Shown here one piece after another: positions 1 to 9,189 of a stretch of DNA of 34,327 nt (the first letter of the stretch is position 1; every line of letters begins with the position of its first letter). The translations under genes were made by a program, and so were the position numbers. The notes under the pieces are model-generated. The model was not told where the DNA came from and made no database searches. It saw nothing but the letters and a program-made list of their open reading frames with translations. Origin of the DNA: Chara braunii (Eukaryota; Streptophyta; Charophyceae; Charales; Characeae); the NCBI GenBank assembly GCA_003427395.1, contig BFEA01000292.1:1255448-1289774 (forward strand), given 5' to 3'.

Positions 1-70
1 TCTCTCTCTCTCTCTCTGTGTGGATCGAATGTGCCTTTGCATTTCTGCGCAGAGTTGAAGATTGGATATT

Positions 71-77
71 CACACAC

Positions 78-110
<33 letters not shown>
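71..110. repeat. (CA)n microsatellite
   Basis: About twenty CA dinucleotides in a row with one interruption near the start. Confidence 0.95.
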
Positions 111-112
<2 letters not shown>

Positions 113-175
113 CTCGCCTCGAGCTTTCGGCCACATTAGCTTTCGCCGAATTCCATATTTGTGGAAAAGATCCAC

Positions 176-512
176 GTCATTCAAAAAGATTGTTAAAAAA
201 GAATGGATATTCAACAAGATTGTTCAAAAATATTCGAATATTGGATATTCAAAAAGATTGTTAAAAAAAATTCGAAGATTGGATATTCAAAAAGATTGTT
301 CAAAAACATTGGATATTAAAAAAGATTGGATATTCAAAAAGATTGTTCAAAAAGATTCGAAGATTAGAAATTCAAAAAGATTGTTAAAAAAGATCCGAAA
401 ATTGGATATTCAAAAAGATTGATAAAAAATATTGGAAGATTGGATATTCAAAAAGATTGTTCAAAATGATTGGATATTCAAAAAGATTGTTAAAAAATAT
501 TCGAAGATTAGC
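176..512. repeat. AT-rich minisatellite, unit GATTGGATATTCAAAAA
   Basis: Imperfect tandem copies of GATTGGATATTCAAAAA alternate with GATTGTTCAAAAA or GATTGTTAAAAAA and TTCGAAGATT variants. The same unit returns at 1690-1857. Units vary in length and order, as expected from replication slippage plus unequal exchange. Confidence 0.85.
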
Positions 513-587
513 TTTTGGCGAACAGCACATGCCAAGCTCTAATGAGCGTTTACCGAACAGCAGATTCGATCGGAGAAGTGTAGTTTT

Positions 588-955
588 TTTTTTCCCTTTT
601 CCCTGTGGTGAAGAGGATGAATCGACGAGCCACAGGAGGAGGAAGGGGGAGGGAGAGGAGTGTACGATGGGAGGGAGAGTAGTCCACCACGCAGGAGGAG
701 GGGAAAAGGGAGAGGAGTCGAGGATGGAGGAAGAGGAGAGAAGCATCGATAGGGAGCAGAAGGAGAGAGAAGTATAGCTCTTTTTTCCTTTTTCCCTGTG
801 TTGAAGAGGATGAATCGACGGGCCACAGGAGGAGGAAGGGGGAGGGACAGGAGTGCACGATGGGAGGGAGAGTAGTCCACCACGCAGGAGGAGGGGAAAG
901 GGGGAGGAGTCGAGGATGGAGGAAGAGGAGAGAAGCATCGATGGGAAGCATCAAT
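588..955. repeat. Purine-rich tandem block
   Basis: The plus strand is almost pure G and A. GCCACAGGAGGAGGAAGG and GGGAGGGAGAGTAGTCCACC repeat in two copies (about 628-770 and 820-950). The extreme strand asymmetry makes it a candidate for triplex (H-DNA) or G-quadruplex structure. ORFs in either strand here are compositional artefacts. Confidence 0.85.
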
Positions 956-1044
956 GCCGAGATGGAAAAAGGGAGCCTGGCGTGGAATAAAAGCATTCAC
1001 GATCTGATCGACCTGCTTCCAAATCGAAGACGCGTAGGCACACT

Positions 1045-1112
1045 CCAATCCAATCCAATCCAATCCAATCCAATCCTATCCAATCCAATCCTATCCATTC
1101 CAATCCAATCTA
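1045..1112. repeat. (ATCCA)n pentanucleotide repeat
   Basis: About twelve copies of the pentamer ATCCA, with a few ATCCT and ATTCC variants. A short relic of the same repeat lies at 1635-1650. Confidence 0.9.
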
Positions 1113-1155
1113 TATGTCGCCAAAAAATATGGAACGCAAAAAAACGTCATGCAAC

Positions 1156-1157
<2 letters not shown>

Positions 1158-1211
<54 letters not shown>

Positions 1212-1216
1212 ACACA

Positions 1217-1251
<35 letters not shown>
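1158..1251. repeat. (CA)n microsatellite, interrupted
   Basis: About 94 bases of CA dinucleotide, broken by single TCACAC and CAGACA interruptions near 1205-1220. Confidence 0.95.
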
Positions 1252-1255
<4 letters not shown>

Positions 1256-1370
1256 GAACGACACCCACAGGAACGAGCTTTCGGTCGTGGTAGTTTTCGG
1301 CGAACAACACATGCGAAATCGTAATGGGTGTTTGCCGAACACCATATTCGATCGGAGAAGTATGGCTCTT

Positions 1371-1588
1371 TTTTCCCTTTTCCCTGTGGCGAAGAGGATG
1401 AATCGACGAGCCACAGGAGGAGGAAGGGGGAGGGAGAGGAGGGAACAATGGGAGGGAGAGTAGTCCACCACGCACGAGGACGAAGGGGGAGGGAGAGGAG
1501 TGAATGATGGGAGGGAGAGTAGTCGAGCACGAAGGAGGACGGGAAAAGGGAGAGGAGTCGAGGATGGAGGAAGAGGAGAGAAGCATGT
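1371..1588. repeat. Second purine-rich tandem block
   Basis: A near-copy of the block at 588-955, with the same GCCACAGGAGGAGGAAGG and GGGAGGGAGAGTAGT words. It belongs to the second higher-order unit. Confidence 0.85.
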
Positions 1589-1689
1589 GCGATCTGATCG
1601 ACCTACTTCCAAATCAAAGACGCATAGGCACACTCCAATCCAATCCATTCAATCGATGGCCGAAAAATATGGAACGCAAAAAAACGTCA

Positions 1690-1857
1690 TGCAACCCAAT
1701 CGTCATTCAAAAAGATTGTTAAAAAATATTGGATATTCAAAAAGATTGTTCAAAAACATTCGAAGATTGGATATTCAAAACGATCCTTCAAAAAGAATCG
1801 ATCATTGTTCAAAAAGATCGAATATTTGAAGAGTGTTCAAAAAGATTGGATATTCGA
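1690..1857. repeat. AT-rich minisatellite, second array
   Basis: Tandem copies of ATTCAAAAAGATTGTT(C/A)AAAAA, the same family as the array at 176-512, in the same orientation and following the same ACGTCATGCAACCC spacer word. Confidence 0.85.
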
Positions 1858-2003
1858 AATGCAACCCAAACGGTGGACAGACATTGAAAAAGGCCATCGA
1901 AAAACGACCAGCGTAAGTCGCAGTGCACAACAATATCAAAAAAAGGGCATATGTATCTGCCTCTAAGGCGATGTTCCACTTTACCGCAAAAAAGGCGGCC
2001 CGC

Positions 2004-2008
<5 letters not shown>

Positions 2009-2083
<75 letters not shown>
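2009..2083. repeat. (CT)n microsatellite
   Basis: An uninterrupted run of about 37 CT dinucleotides. It lies just downstream of the stop codon of the minus-strand coiled-coil ORF. Confidence 0.95.
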
Positions 2084-2086
<3 letters not shown>

Positions 2087-2093
2087 GGAGAGA

Positions 2094-2939
2094 CTAATGC
2101 AAAGCAGGCGGTGGAGGGAATTTGTCAGGAATGACAAACGACTGCATCTCCTTGTCCCACTCATCCCAGAACGAAGCGGGGTATTGCAGGATCTCGTTCG
2201 TCATTTCTAGGCGCACCATCTCCCCCTCCAATTGCTTTAGATGGAACACCATATCATCGCACGACTTGCACCTCGACCCCTGTGCACTGCAACCGCTGGA
2301 CCCACCTTCTACACGGTCGTCGTCGCACACTGCTTTCCCCTTCGCCGCAATGGACAGATTTTGCATTTCTGCGCACACTTCCTGCTCCCCGTCAACCACT
2401 TCACCTCCCCCACGTGTGACTTCTTCGACGAATCGCCATGCCGTGTCTACTTGCTGTTGGGCGATGCGCACATCAGCTTCCGCAGCCTCCAACTTCCGCA
2501 AAGTGTCATCTCTTTCATGCATGGCAGCATCCCTGTCACACATGGCAGCATCCCTTTGCCTAAGTGCCTCCCGCTCGGCCGCTGATGCGTTCTCTTGCAC
2601 CGCTCGGCTCTCCTCAACTGACCTCCTCAACAGCTCCAACTTGCGGCTCATACGCATGCGGTGGACAACTAGGTTGTCGCAGCATTGCACAAGGCTCGAC
2701 CGTGAAGCGGAGAGCCGTTTCACAACAGAGCTCGACCATCTGCGTGCGTGGATGTTCTCTTGTGAGATGTCTGTCTCGCACACCTCTCTCCCGCACCGCA
2801 TCCACACTGTAATGTTATCACCCCTGGCCACGAGGAACTTGTGCAGCAACTCCACCTCTCGCTCCGTCTTCTCCAAATCTCGGACCAATGCATGCCTCTC
2901 CCACACATAGTCTCGGCGCGCATCCTTCCTCGCCATCAT
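2094..2939 (-). CDS. Coiled-coil protein, possible transposon accessory ORF
   Basis: An open frame of about 281 codons is read from an ATG ATG pair at 2934-2939. The frame is also open upstream without an ATG, so the start is a choice. The N-terminal third is basic and contains a C-x4-C (CGREVC). The centre is a strong heptad-type coiled coil of alternating R/D/E/A with a duplicated seven-residue unit, RDAAMCD/RDAAMHE, matched by a 21-bp DNA duplication near 2515-2560. The C-terminus is proline-rich (DKFPPPPALH). It lies directly downstream of, and in the same orientation as, the broken Harbinger transposase. That fits a second transposon ORF, but I do not see the Myb/trihelix domain usual for PIF ORF1. 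Family not recognised; the open frame of this length with regular coiled-coil texture supports coding. Confidence 0.6.
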   Translation of the reverse strand: MMARKDARRDYVWERHALVRDLEKTEREVELLHKFLVARGDNITVWMRCGREVCETDISQENIHARRWSSSVVKRLSASRSSLVQCCDNLVVHRMRMSRKLELLRRSVEESRAVQENASAAEREALRQRDAAMCDRDAAMHERDDTLRKLEAAEADVRIAQQQVDTAWRFVEEVTRGGGEVVDGEQEVCAEMQNLSIAAKGKAVCDDDRVEGGSSGCSAQGSRCKSCDDMVFHLKQLEGEMVRLEMTNEILQYPASFWDEWDKEMQSFVIPDKFPPPPALH

Positions 2940-3043
2940 GCCAACTCTCCGAACTGCAACTCTCCGCTCGGCAAAAGCAAGCAGCACCAAAACCCGGTAC
3001 TAGACCGTCATGTAATATAAGTGGGGGAACTGCAACTGTGGTG

Positions 3044-4458
3044 TCACTCTCGCAGTCCAAAAAGTCGCACGACCTCGGTGCACAGTGCGTCTCTCATGGC
3101 CTGGCCGCGGTCCCTGCCGGACATGCTCTAAAGTGGTGTGTTGTCGCCTCGCCTATCCACCGGCGGCGGGGGGAAATCCGGGGAAGACGCATCTGACGCC
3201 TCACCGTCGTCTTGGGGTTGGTCGCCCAACTCCTGAAGCAGATTGTGCAATACACAACACGCCTCGAACTCTAACCCCTCTGTCTCGATGTTAGCAGCAT
3301 GCGGAACGTAAAAGAACTGGAAAAGCATCTTAAAAACGCCAAAAAAACGCTCCACCGCCGACCTCACAATTTTGTGGAGGGAATCAAATAACTGCATATC
3401 CGCTGTGGCGTTCCCCCCTATGCCGTACGGCACCACCAGCCACGAGAGACTGGGATAACCTTGATCACCCAACAAGTAACCCCCGGGCACACCGGGTATG
3501 ACGCGCCGCTCTCGGCGGAAAGGGTCGTCATCCGTATCCAAGAACAACATCCCCTTCAATGCTCTGCGGTACAAGGAAGAGTGCTTTTGCACACGCCCAT
3601 CGCCAACGGTTTCGGGCAATCCATGGCAAAAATCAAGGATCTTCAAGTTATGGTCGACGACCAGTTGCGCGACCACGGAGAATCGATTGTTCCTCCCGGA
3701 ACAGTACTCATCCCATCTCTTGTCTTCGGTTTGTCGACGTACACGTGTGTGCAGTCAATACACCCCCAACAGTTAGGGAATCCCAGTCTCTTGAACTCCT
3801 GCATGTGAGCATGGCATTCAGCATGCCCCCCAAAACCCACTGCATTCGGGTACGAATCGATGATCGCCTGCGCGACCTTGCGGACGGCGCGCAGACCGCT
3901 TGTTTTCCCCAAGCCGTAAGCGGAACAGCTGTGCCAATGGTGATCACCGTGGGCCCACCTGTGGATGGCATATGTCAATTCTTGTGCAGGCGGCAATGGC
4001 ACATGGAACCTTGTGACCTACTTCTCTAGAAGCGGACTGACCTTCCGCAGCAACCTGTTGAATGTCGAACGAAGCATACGAATGAGAGAAACGTAATGGT
4101 CATTCTCTGCGTCGTCTTCGGGAAGCAGGTCCTTCCAAAGCCCGCCACTTCGACGCATCACCCACCACCTTGGCGAGGCTCTGGGCATGAGATTGAGCAT
4201 GTCCACAATGGCAGGCCAAAGCCACATGAGACTGTGCTTGTCGGGCCTGCCATCATCCTCATCGTCATGGGCCCCACCAAGCAACGCGTGAGATGCAGGG
4301 ACTGAAGCAAGCAAATCGGTCGTTGAATGACCAAGGATGANATCCACCATGGCCATGGCGTCTTCTGCCATGCGGCCTGCTATGGCCATGGCGGCCACAG
4401 CCACTCTCTCCCATTCTCTCCTCTTCAGCCTCGGCATTGCTACACGGCATACACGCAT
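3044..4458 (-). pseudogene. PIF/Harbinger transposase (HARBI1-like), broken
   Basis: A DDE endonuclease of the PIF/Harbinger superfamily (DDE_Tnp_4 fold) that would cut and paste its own element. Reading starts at ATG 4456-4458. The helix-turn-helix-like region contains YGLGKTSGLRAV. The catalytic landmarks are visible in order: GCIDCTHVYVDKP (first Asp, about 3750), ETVGDGRV, YLLGDQGYP (Asp, about 3460) and RSAVERFFGVFK (Glu, about 3350). The tail GRDRGQAMRDAL is typical and ends at TGA 3044-3046. Three lesions break it: an in-frame TAG at 4018-4020, a frameshift near 3705-3715 just after DKPKT, and an in-frame TAG at 3128-3130. One base is ambiguous (4341). All motifs survive, so decay looks recent. 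The ends of the element were not found. Confidence 0.85.
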
Positions 4459-5295
4459 AGTTTAAAACTTCAAATGCAGTTGAGGATGCTTTTTTTTTTT
4501 TTTTGGCTCGTGTGGCCAGCAAGAAAACAAGCACCCCCCCACACTGACCAACCCCCCCCCTCCCCCTCCCCCCCTCCTTTGCACTGCCTACCCCGCACCC
4601 CAGGGAAAATAACTAACTAAACCCAAGGGAGGCACCCCAATAGTTGTAACTAACCTAACCCAACATGTGTGCTAGCGAGGAGCACACATGTGACAAAGCA
4701 TACATGCGTCAATCCGCTGCACGTTGGATGGGCCCCAAGACTTGCCCAACCGCCAGCCCAACGTCTGAATCCCTCGTCAGCCCAACCGGAGCTATACAGC
4801 CATGTTCCTTGACTGAGGAAGGCCAACATCCCGAAATGGAAACCGTGTGTTTTCACTTCTGCCCAAGTCCCTCTCGGGAAGGAGGGAGGCAGGTTCATGA
4901 ATATAGTCGCACGTGGGGTCCAGGTCGATGGACACACACTGAATTCAGCAAACAGGGGACGGACGTACGAGGTGGCGAAGCACTCATACCTGACACGAAT
5001 TTTCAGGGACCACGCTGTGGATCCAGGGTGACGGCATACAGACCGCTGTTAAAAAAAAAAAAAAACAATGTCATTCTCGGATGTTTATAAATCCGAGAAA
5101 CCATTATAAAGCAATAAAAAAAGGTCGAAAATGCGTCACACATCGTAAAAGACTTGGCTAGTGGGTCCAAGCCCCAGGGAAAAAAATATTCCCGCACCCG
5201 CTGAAACCGCTCTCAAGCGCTTTTGAGCGCGGGATTGAAAGGCGCTCAAAAATTTGAGCTCCGACCCCACACTCAATCAGCGCGCGGTAACACAG
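4459..5295. other. Gene-free stretch with two hairpins
   Basis: No ORF here has coding texture. It holds homopolymer runs (T about 4489-4504, C-rich 4535-4575, A about 5050-5065). A perfect 11-bp inverted repeat, ACATGTGTGCT with a 7-base loop, lies at 4663-4691. A perfect 10-bp inverted repeat, TTTTGAGCGC with an 11-base loop, lies at 5221-5251. Neither is followed by the features of a terminator or a known RNA; they may mark ends of small mobile elements. Confidence 0.5.
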
Positions 5296-5307
5296 GGGAT
5301 TTTTCGG

Positions 5308-5482
5308 AATGCCCCTCCAACGTCTATTTATTTGCAGTATGCCCCTCCAACGACCGACTTACCCTGTCCTGCCCCTCTGAAACAATTGAAGTTTCCCAAA
5401 AATCCCTGGCATTGTTTGGGCCTGAAATATGTTCAATATGCCCCTACGGGTACTGGTTCCAAATTTCCAGTATGCCCCGGTA
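5308..5482. repeat. Irregular TATGCCCC repeats
   Basis: The word (A/T)ATGCCCC or TGCCCCT recurs five times (near 5309, 5338, 5369, 5438 and 5473), in contexts such as TATGCCCCTCCAACG. Spacing is irregular. Arrays of this type are common in non-coding parts of plant repeats; I cannot assign it to a family. Confidence 0.5.
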
Positions 5483-5514
5483 GCTCTCCTCCGTTCCGGG
5501 TTTATGGGCATTTG

Positions 5515-5945
5515 TGGTGCTTTGGATTTGAACCGGTAACCGATTTTCGGGGGTAGTTGTAACTAACTGAAGTTCGATCTGTTGACCTTGTCCTAGCAGA
5601 TGTACAAGTTAGTAATCCTTGGTTCTGTAGTACCTTACACTAGACGACCTTTTTGCAGCTACTTGGGCTTGAACACCGAATCATTAGGGTGGCTGCACCT
5701 AGTCTAAGACTAGTTTTTTGGTAGTGCTACTGTAGGTCTTCGAACCGGTGACCTTACGTACGAGTTGGAGTCTGGCTTACCTTTGCTTTGTAGTTCTTTG
5801 GATTTGAACCGGTAACCTGTCTTCGGGGGAAGGTGTGACTAACTGGAGTTTGGTTTGTTGACCTTTTCTCAGTAAGCATACGAGTTATCATTCGTTGGTT
5901 TTGGAGCACCTTACGGTAGAAGCGTCTAGATACTTGCTTAGGCCT
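5515..5945 (-). repeat. Duplicated tRNA-like (SINE-like) units
   Basis: Read on the minus strand, 5515-5662 and 5793-5940 are diverged copies of one unit. Each contains CAGTTAGT-like text resembling the tRNA A box (compare CTCAGTTGGT) and, 37 bases on, GGTTCAAATCC, which fits the polymerase III B box. A third B-box-like copy, ACCGGTTCGAAGACC, lies at 5739-5753 with shorter A-to-B spacing. The T-arm stem does not pair, so these are not intact tRNA genes. A tRNA-derived SINE or decayed tRNA cluster is the simplest reading. Confidence 0.45.
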
Positions 5946-6290
5946 TGCAATACCTTTTGAGGTTGACACTTATCTGTTTTTCTTTTGATTCGGCCTCTAG
6001 GGCCCTCGAGAAGTGTCGTCTGGTTTCTTTTACTTTGTATAACTAACATAGGTACGACAATTTTCTCATCTTGGGCTAGGTAGCAAGACCCCTGATGACG
6101 TTGGACAGGCGACCGGCAGAAACACGGTGTTGGGCTATGTGACACCCGTGACCTAGGCCGCGGGCATTTCGGCCACAACGGCTGAAAAAGTCGGCCGCGG
6201 CCGTGGCCCATGAGGCCCAGTCCGCGACCTGGTTTTTTAATAATTTGTTTTTACCCCTAAAAATACGTTAATATATATATATATATACAT

Positions 6291-6371
6291 GGTTACCAGC
6301 CCGTACGTACAGAGGTCCTCGGGCAGACCTCCGTACGTACGGGCGTTCGGGGTTCCGTACGGGGTCCGAAC
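6291..6371. repeat. Fold-back CGTACG-rich fragment at the 5' LTR edge
   Basis: 6300-6317 and 6326-6343 form an 18-bp inverted repeat with one mismatch around an 8-base loop (CCCGTACGTAC-A/G-GAGGTC arms). It starts with GGTTACCA after a TA microsatellite (about 6271-6288) and abuts the first base shared by the two LTRs. The GGTTACC and CGTACGG words resemble the ends and interiors of the elements at 14349-14670 and 27241-27609, so this is probably a truncated relative. Confidence 0.5.
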
Positions 6372-6421
6372 CCTCAGGTCACTGTGATGCTACGGTTTCC
6401 TTTCCAATTTTGAATTTCCGC

Positions 6422-6465
<44 letters not shown>
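6422..6465. repeat. (TTA)n microsatellite, 5' LTR
   Basis: About fifteen ATT triplets. The matching tract in the other LTR (21257-21319) is longer, so it has changed length since duplication. Confidence 0.9.
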
Positions 6466-6466
<1 letters not shown>

Positions 6467-6712
6467 TTAATTTTCCTAATTTCAGTTTCCCCCCTGTCGT
6501 TCCGTCACTTCGTAGGGAGGCCAGCTGCTTGGGTTTCGAGTTCAAGCGGTGGTATTGCGGCCTAGGCAGGCCTAAACCTTAGAATATCTCCGCGCGGTAG
6601 GACCTAGCTATATTGGAGGCTAGATACAGCGGGATCGGCGAGGACTTGTACCGCTGTTCAGGCGGAGCTGCGGCGTGAAGGAGATTTGAATCACCACCCT
6701 TTTCTTTTCTGT

Positions 6713-6742
6713 TATTGTTATTATTATTATTATTATTAGTTA

Positions 6743-6785
<43 letters not shown>

Positions 6786-6824
6786 TATTATTACTATTAT
6801 TATTTTTATTATTATTATTATTAC
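6713..6824. repeat. (TTA)n microsatellite, interrupted, 5' LTR
   Basis: ATT/TTA triplets with AGT, ACT and TTTTT interruptions. The counterpart at 21566-21696 has different interruptions. ORFs made only of L, I or Y here are artefacts. Confidence 0.9.
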
Positions 6825-7412
6825 CTTACCAGCTCTTGGACGTGGCTTTCCTTTTCATCATCGATCACTTCGCGGGAAAGCCAACGGTTCAAATGTCTGG
6901 CTGTGGTCCACGACCTAAGTTGGTCGGCCCCAGGCGTCCCGTCTTTGGACGGGCTCAGATTGAGCGTCGCGCGTTGAAGCCCCAAAAGAAGGCCGACCCG
7001 CGGCCGCTTCGGTAGGAGGCTTATCACCCCCTTCTTGGAGGGTCATAAGCCCCCTCCTTGCCATCGGACACGGGTACCCGATGGGAGTAGGCAGAAGCTG
7101 TATTTTAAAAGGGGAAATGCGATCGTCGGTTTCCTGTGATGGGACCACAGTGCCGAACCTGTTGCCATATCGCTAGGATCTGGGACTGTCAAGAGCGAGG
7201 CTAGTTCATGATCGACGGTTGGGGTTTAGGCATGTGTGTTATTCACAAAAAATTACTCGGTTTTAATTTATTGCCTTATTTTAAAAACTTTAAAATTCTT
7301 GAAATCCGGTAAGGTCTGGAAAGGACTAATCCGAGTCCTTCGTTCAGAACGCACGGGACAGGCCTATAAGAGGAAGAGGGAGTTGAGATATCATCCGCGG
7401 CCAGACGCCTAG

Positions 7413-8220
7413 TGGTACACAGGTTGTACTGTGATCTCTGGTAGAAGAGTAGCACGCTATTGGAAGTGGACGGTTTGTGCGGCGGTCTACCGGATGAGGG
7501 CTGGCTGGCTATTCCAAGTGGCTATGGTGTTGCACGACTATAGGCCTGGTTACTGGTATCACCAGGCCCGGTGGAAACCCATGTCTAGGGAGGGGCCCTG
7601 GATCACTGTCATGCTCAACTACGATGGGGGTGATGAGGTGAGGATGGAGATTAATGTGGAAGGGGCTAAAGAGGTGGAGATGAGGACTGATGGAAAGTTG
7701 TAGGATGCGATCACGGAGGCGAAAGACCGTGCAGAGAGGCGCTGCAGGAGAGACGGAGTGACTGCAAGGTTGCAGGTAACGGTTGCGTATCATGAGACCG
7801 GGACCTCAATGGACACAGCGGACCTGGAACAAGCCCACGTGGACAGGGACTCAAATCGGGAGAGCGAAATGAGTGAGGCAGGGGATCGGGAAACGGAACT
7901 CAGATCCTTGAATAGACCAGGCGAGATCCAGAGGCACCACCGAGCTGTGAAGTTGGTGGAAGAGGGACCCGAGGCCAGCTCTCGACAGCTNACGCCCAGA
8001 GGCCGNGGGACNGGTGNGAGGCAGATCAGGGGGAAAANACAGGTNTGAGAAAANANGCGGGCGAGAGTGTGAACGGGACTNAACCCGAAACNGGGAGGCT
8101 GNNGCAANTGTAGTGGCACGNGCACACGCGCGACAGGTGGCAATCGGAGAGCAAAGGGAAGTCAACGAAGGGAGAGGACTACGAGGACGAGCGGGACACG
8201 ATCGGGCGAGATGCAGTTGA
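7413..8220 (+). pseudogene. LTR-borne ORF chain, first copy
   Basis: An open frame runs from 7413 (first likely start GTG 7431; no ATG upstream in frame) to a TAG at 7701-7703. It continues in the same frame for over 100 codons to a TGA near 8046. After a frameshift near 8030 a charged R/E-rich tail runs to 8220 (REVNEGRGLRGRAGHD). The first part is W/Y-rich (RYWKWTVCAAVYRMRAGW); the second is hydrophilic and resembles gag-type or nucleic-acid-binding composition. The TAG is present in both LTRs, so it predates their duplication or is read through. A cluster of N at 7991-8121 obscures the frameshift in this copy. Family not recognised. Confidence 0.35.
7991..8121. other. Cluster of ambiguous bases
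   Basis: About fifteen scattered single or double N. The corresponding part of the other LTR (22864-22994) is fully resolved, so the N mark mixed or low-quality base calls and not a physical gap. Confidence 0.9.
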
Positions 8221-8550
8221 TGTCAACCACGGTCTCTCGGTTCAATCGCGATCGTTCTTAGTCTGCTGAGTCGCAGTGAGTCTTCATGCTGAGACAGGAG
8301 ACACGTGCGTGAGAAGGAAGGCAGGCCAGAGACCAACGAGGACTGGACCATCGAGGGTAGAGTAGCAGAATGCGGTCTGGCCCCGGGCAGACAATGCGCG
8401 TATGTGGGTTACACGTGTGCGGCCTGGCGTGGGTAGAGGCCGTCAACGAAAAGGGGGGACGGTATGGGCGAAAACTTAGATGAGCTTGTGGAATGTGACG
8501 GATGTCAACCGAGGTTCGCGCGCTGACACGACGTTTCTGCTCATACCGCA

Positions 8551-8742
8551 GTGACGGAAAAGACAAGAGAGAGGGATTCTGCCAGAATAACGGTAGTAGT
8601 GGCCATCAGAAGAGGGGTTGCTTATGCAAGGCATGGTCGAGGTCATCACGACATCTGCTTATTGTGCACCAGCTACGACCCCTCCGCCATCTTGGACACA
8701 GAACGACCGCCCTTCGCTTGTTGTGTGGACTGCAGTCGCTAG
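8551..8742 (+). CDS. Short ORF with paired CxxC motifs, first copy
   Basis: The 63-codon frame has no ATG and begins at an alternative start. It contains CLLC, then about sixteen residues, then CCVDC: two Cys pairs that could bind zinc as in a small zinc ribbon. It is identical in the other LTR (23424-23615), but this is the block where both LTRs are identical, so conservation proves nothing. The word GTCAACC recurs near 8221, 8505 and 8820, suggesting short, possibly spliced units. Function unknown and coding status weak. Confidence 0.2.
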   Translation: MTEKTRERDSARITVVVAIRRGVAYARHGRGHHDICLLCTSYDPSAILDTERPPFACCVDCSR

Positions 8743-9189
8743 CTGGCCAGTATGTAATTGATGAAAGGCCGAGTCGTTTCCAGCGCAGGTAATGGTATCA
8801 ATAGTCTAGTTGGAGTTGACGTCAACCACTCAAGTGTACTCCATGTGGCTAGATGCTTGGAGAGAGATGCTTTTCGCCGGAGAATGAGGAAGGTAGCTAT
8901 CTGGGAGCGAGATATGTCGCTAGGGACACGCGAGTGAGATGCTTCTTTGAGGCCAGGTTGACGCACAACATTTGTGTTCTCTCATACTACTCATGTTCTT
9001 GCGGCTTGATCATTACGATGCACATCGACNCACGCTAGTTATACTTGTGAACTGTCAAGAAAAGAGAGGGAGGGGGTCATACAGTGTAATCCGAGTGTTT
9101 GCTGGCAAGAAGTGTACTTACCTCTCATACGATGAGCTCTGTGAACGATCACGGTGTGTTATTCTTGATGGGATTTCATCTGTGTGAGC

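Larger units (their letters stand above)
1..1870. repeat. Higher-order mosaic of simple repeats
   Basis: The stretch is built from modules that recur in the same order: a CA tract, a spacer with AGCTTT-C/T-GG, a GCGAACA...ATTCGATCGGAGAAG spacer, a purine-rich block, a GATCTGATCGACCT spacer, ATCCA pentamers, and a spacer reading TATGGAACGCAAAAAAACG. Single-copy spacers at about 500-590 and 1290-1370, 1000-1050 and 1588-1645, and 1120-1157 and 1660-1697 are near-copies of each other. A unit of several hundred bases to about 1.1 kb has therefore been duplicated. I see no gene; long ORFs here are translations of simple repeats. Confidence 0.75.

Noticed and set aside
545-580. Resemblance of GATCGGAGAAG to an Illumina adapter
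   Set aside because: The adapter reads GATCGGAAGAGC; the order differs and the word is part of a genomic spacer repeated at 1350.
18-1829. Many ORFs of 70-185 codons on both strands across the repeat mosaic
   Set aside because: They are translations of CA, purine-rich and minisatellite repeats (runs of TH, CV, PPSS and FKKIV) and overlap in several frames.
2122-2910. Long plus-strand ORF opposite the coiled-coil gene
   Set aside because: Antisense shadow: S/T/C-rich composition produced by the reverse complement of the coiled-coil frame.
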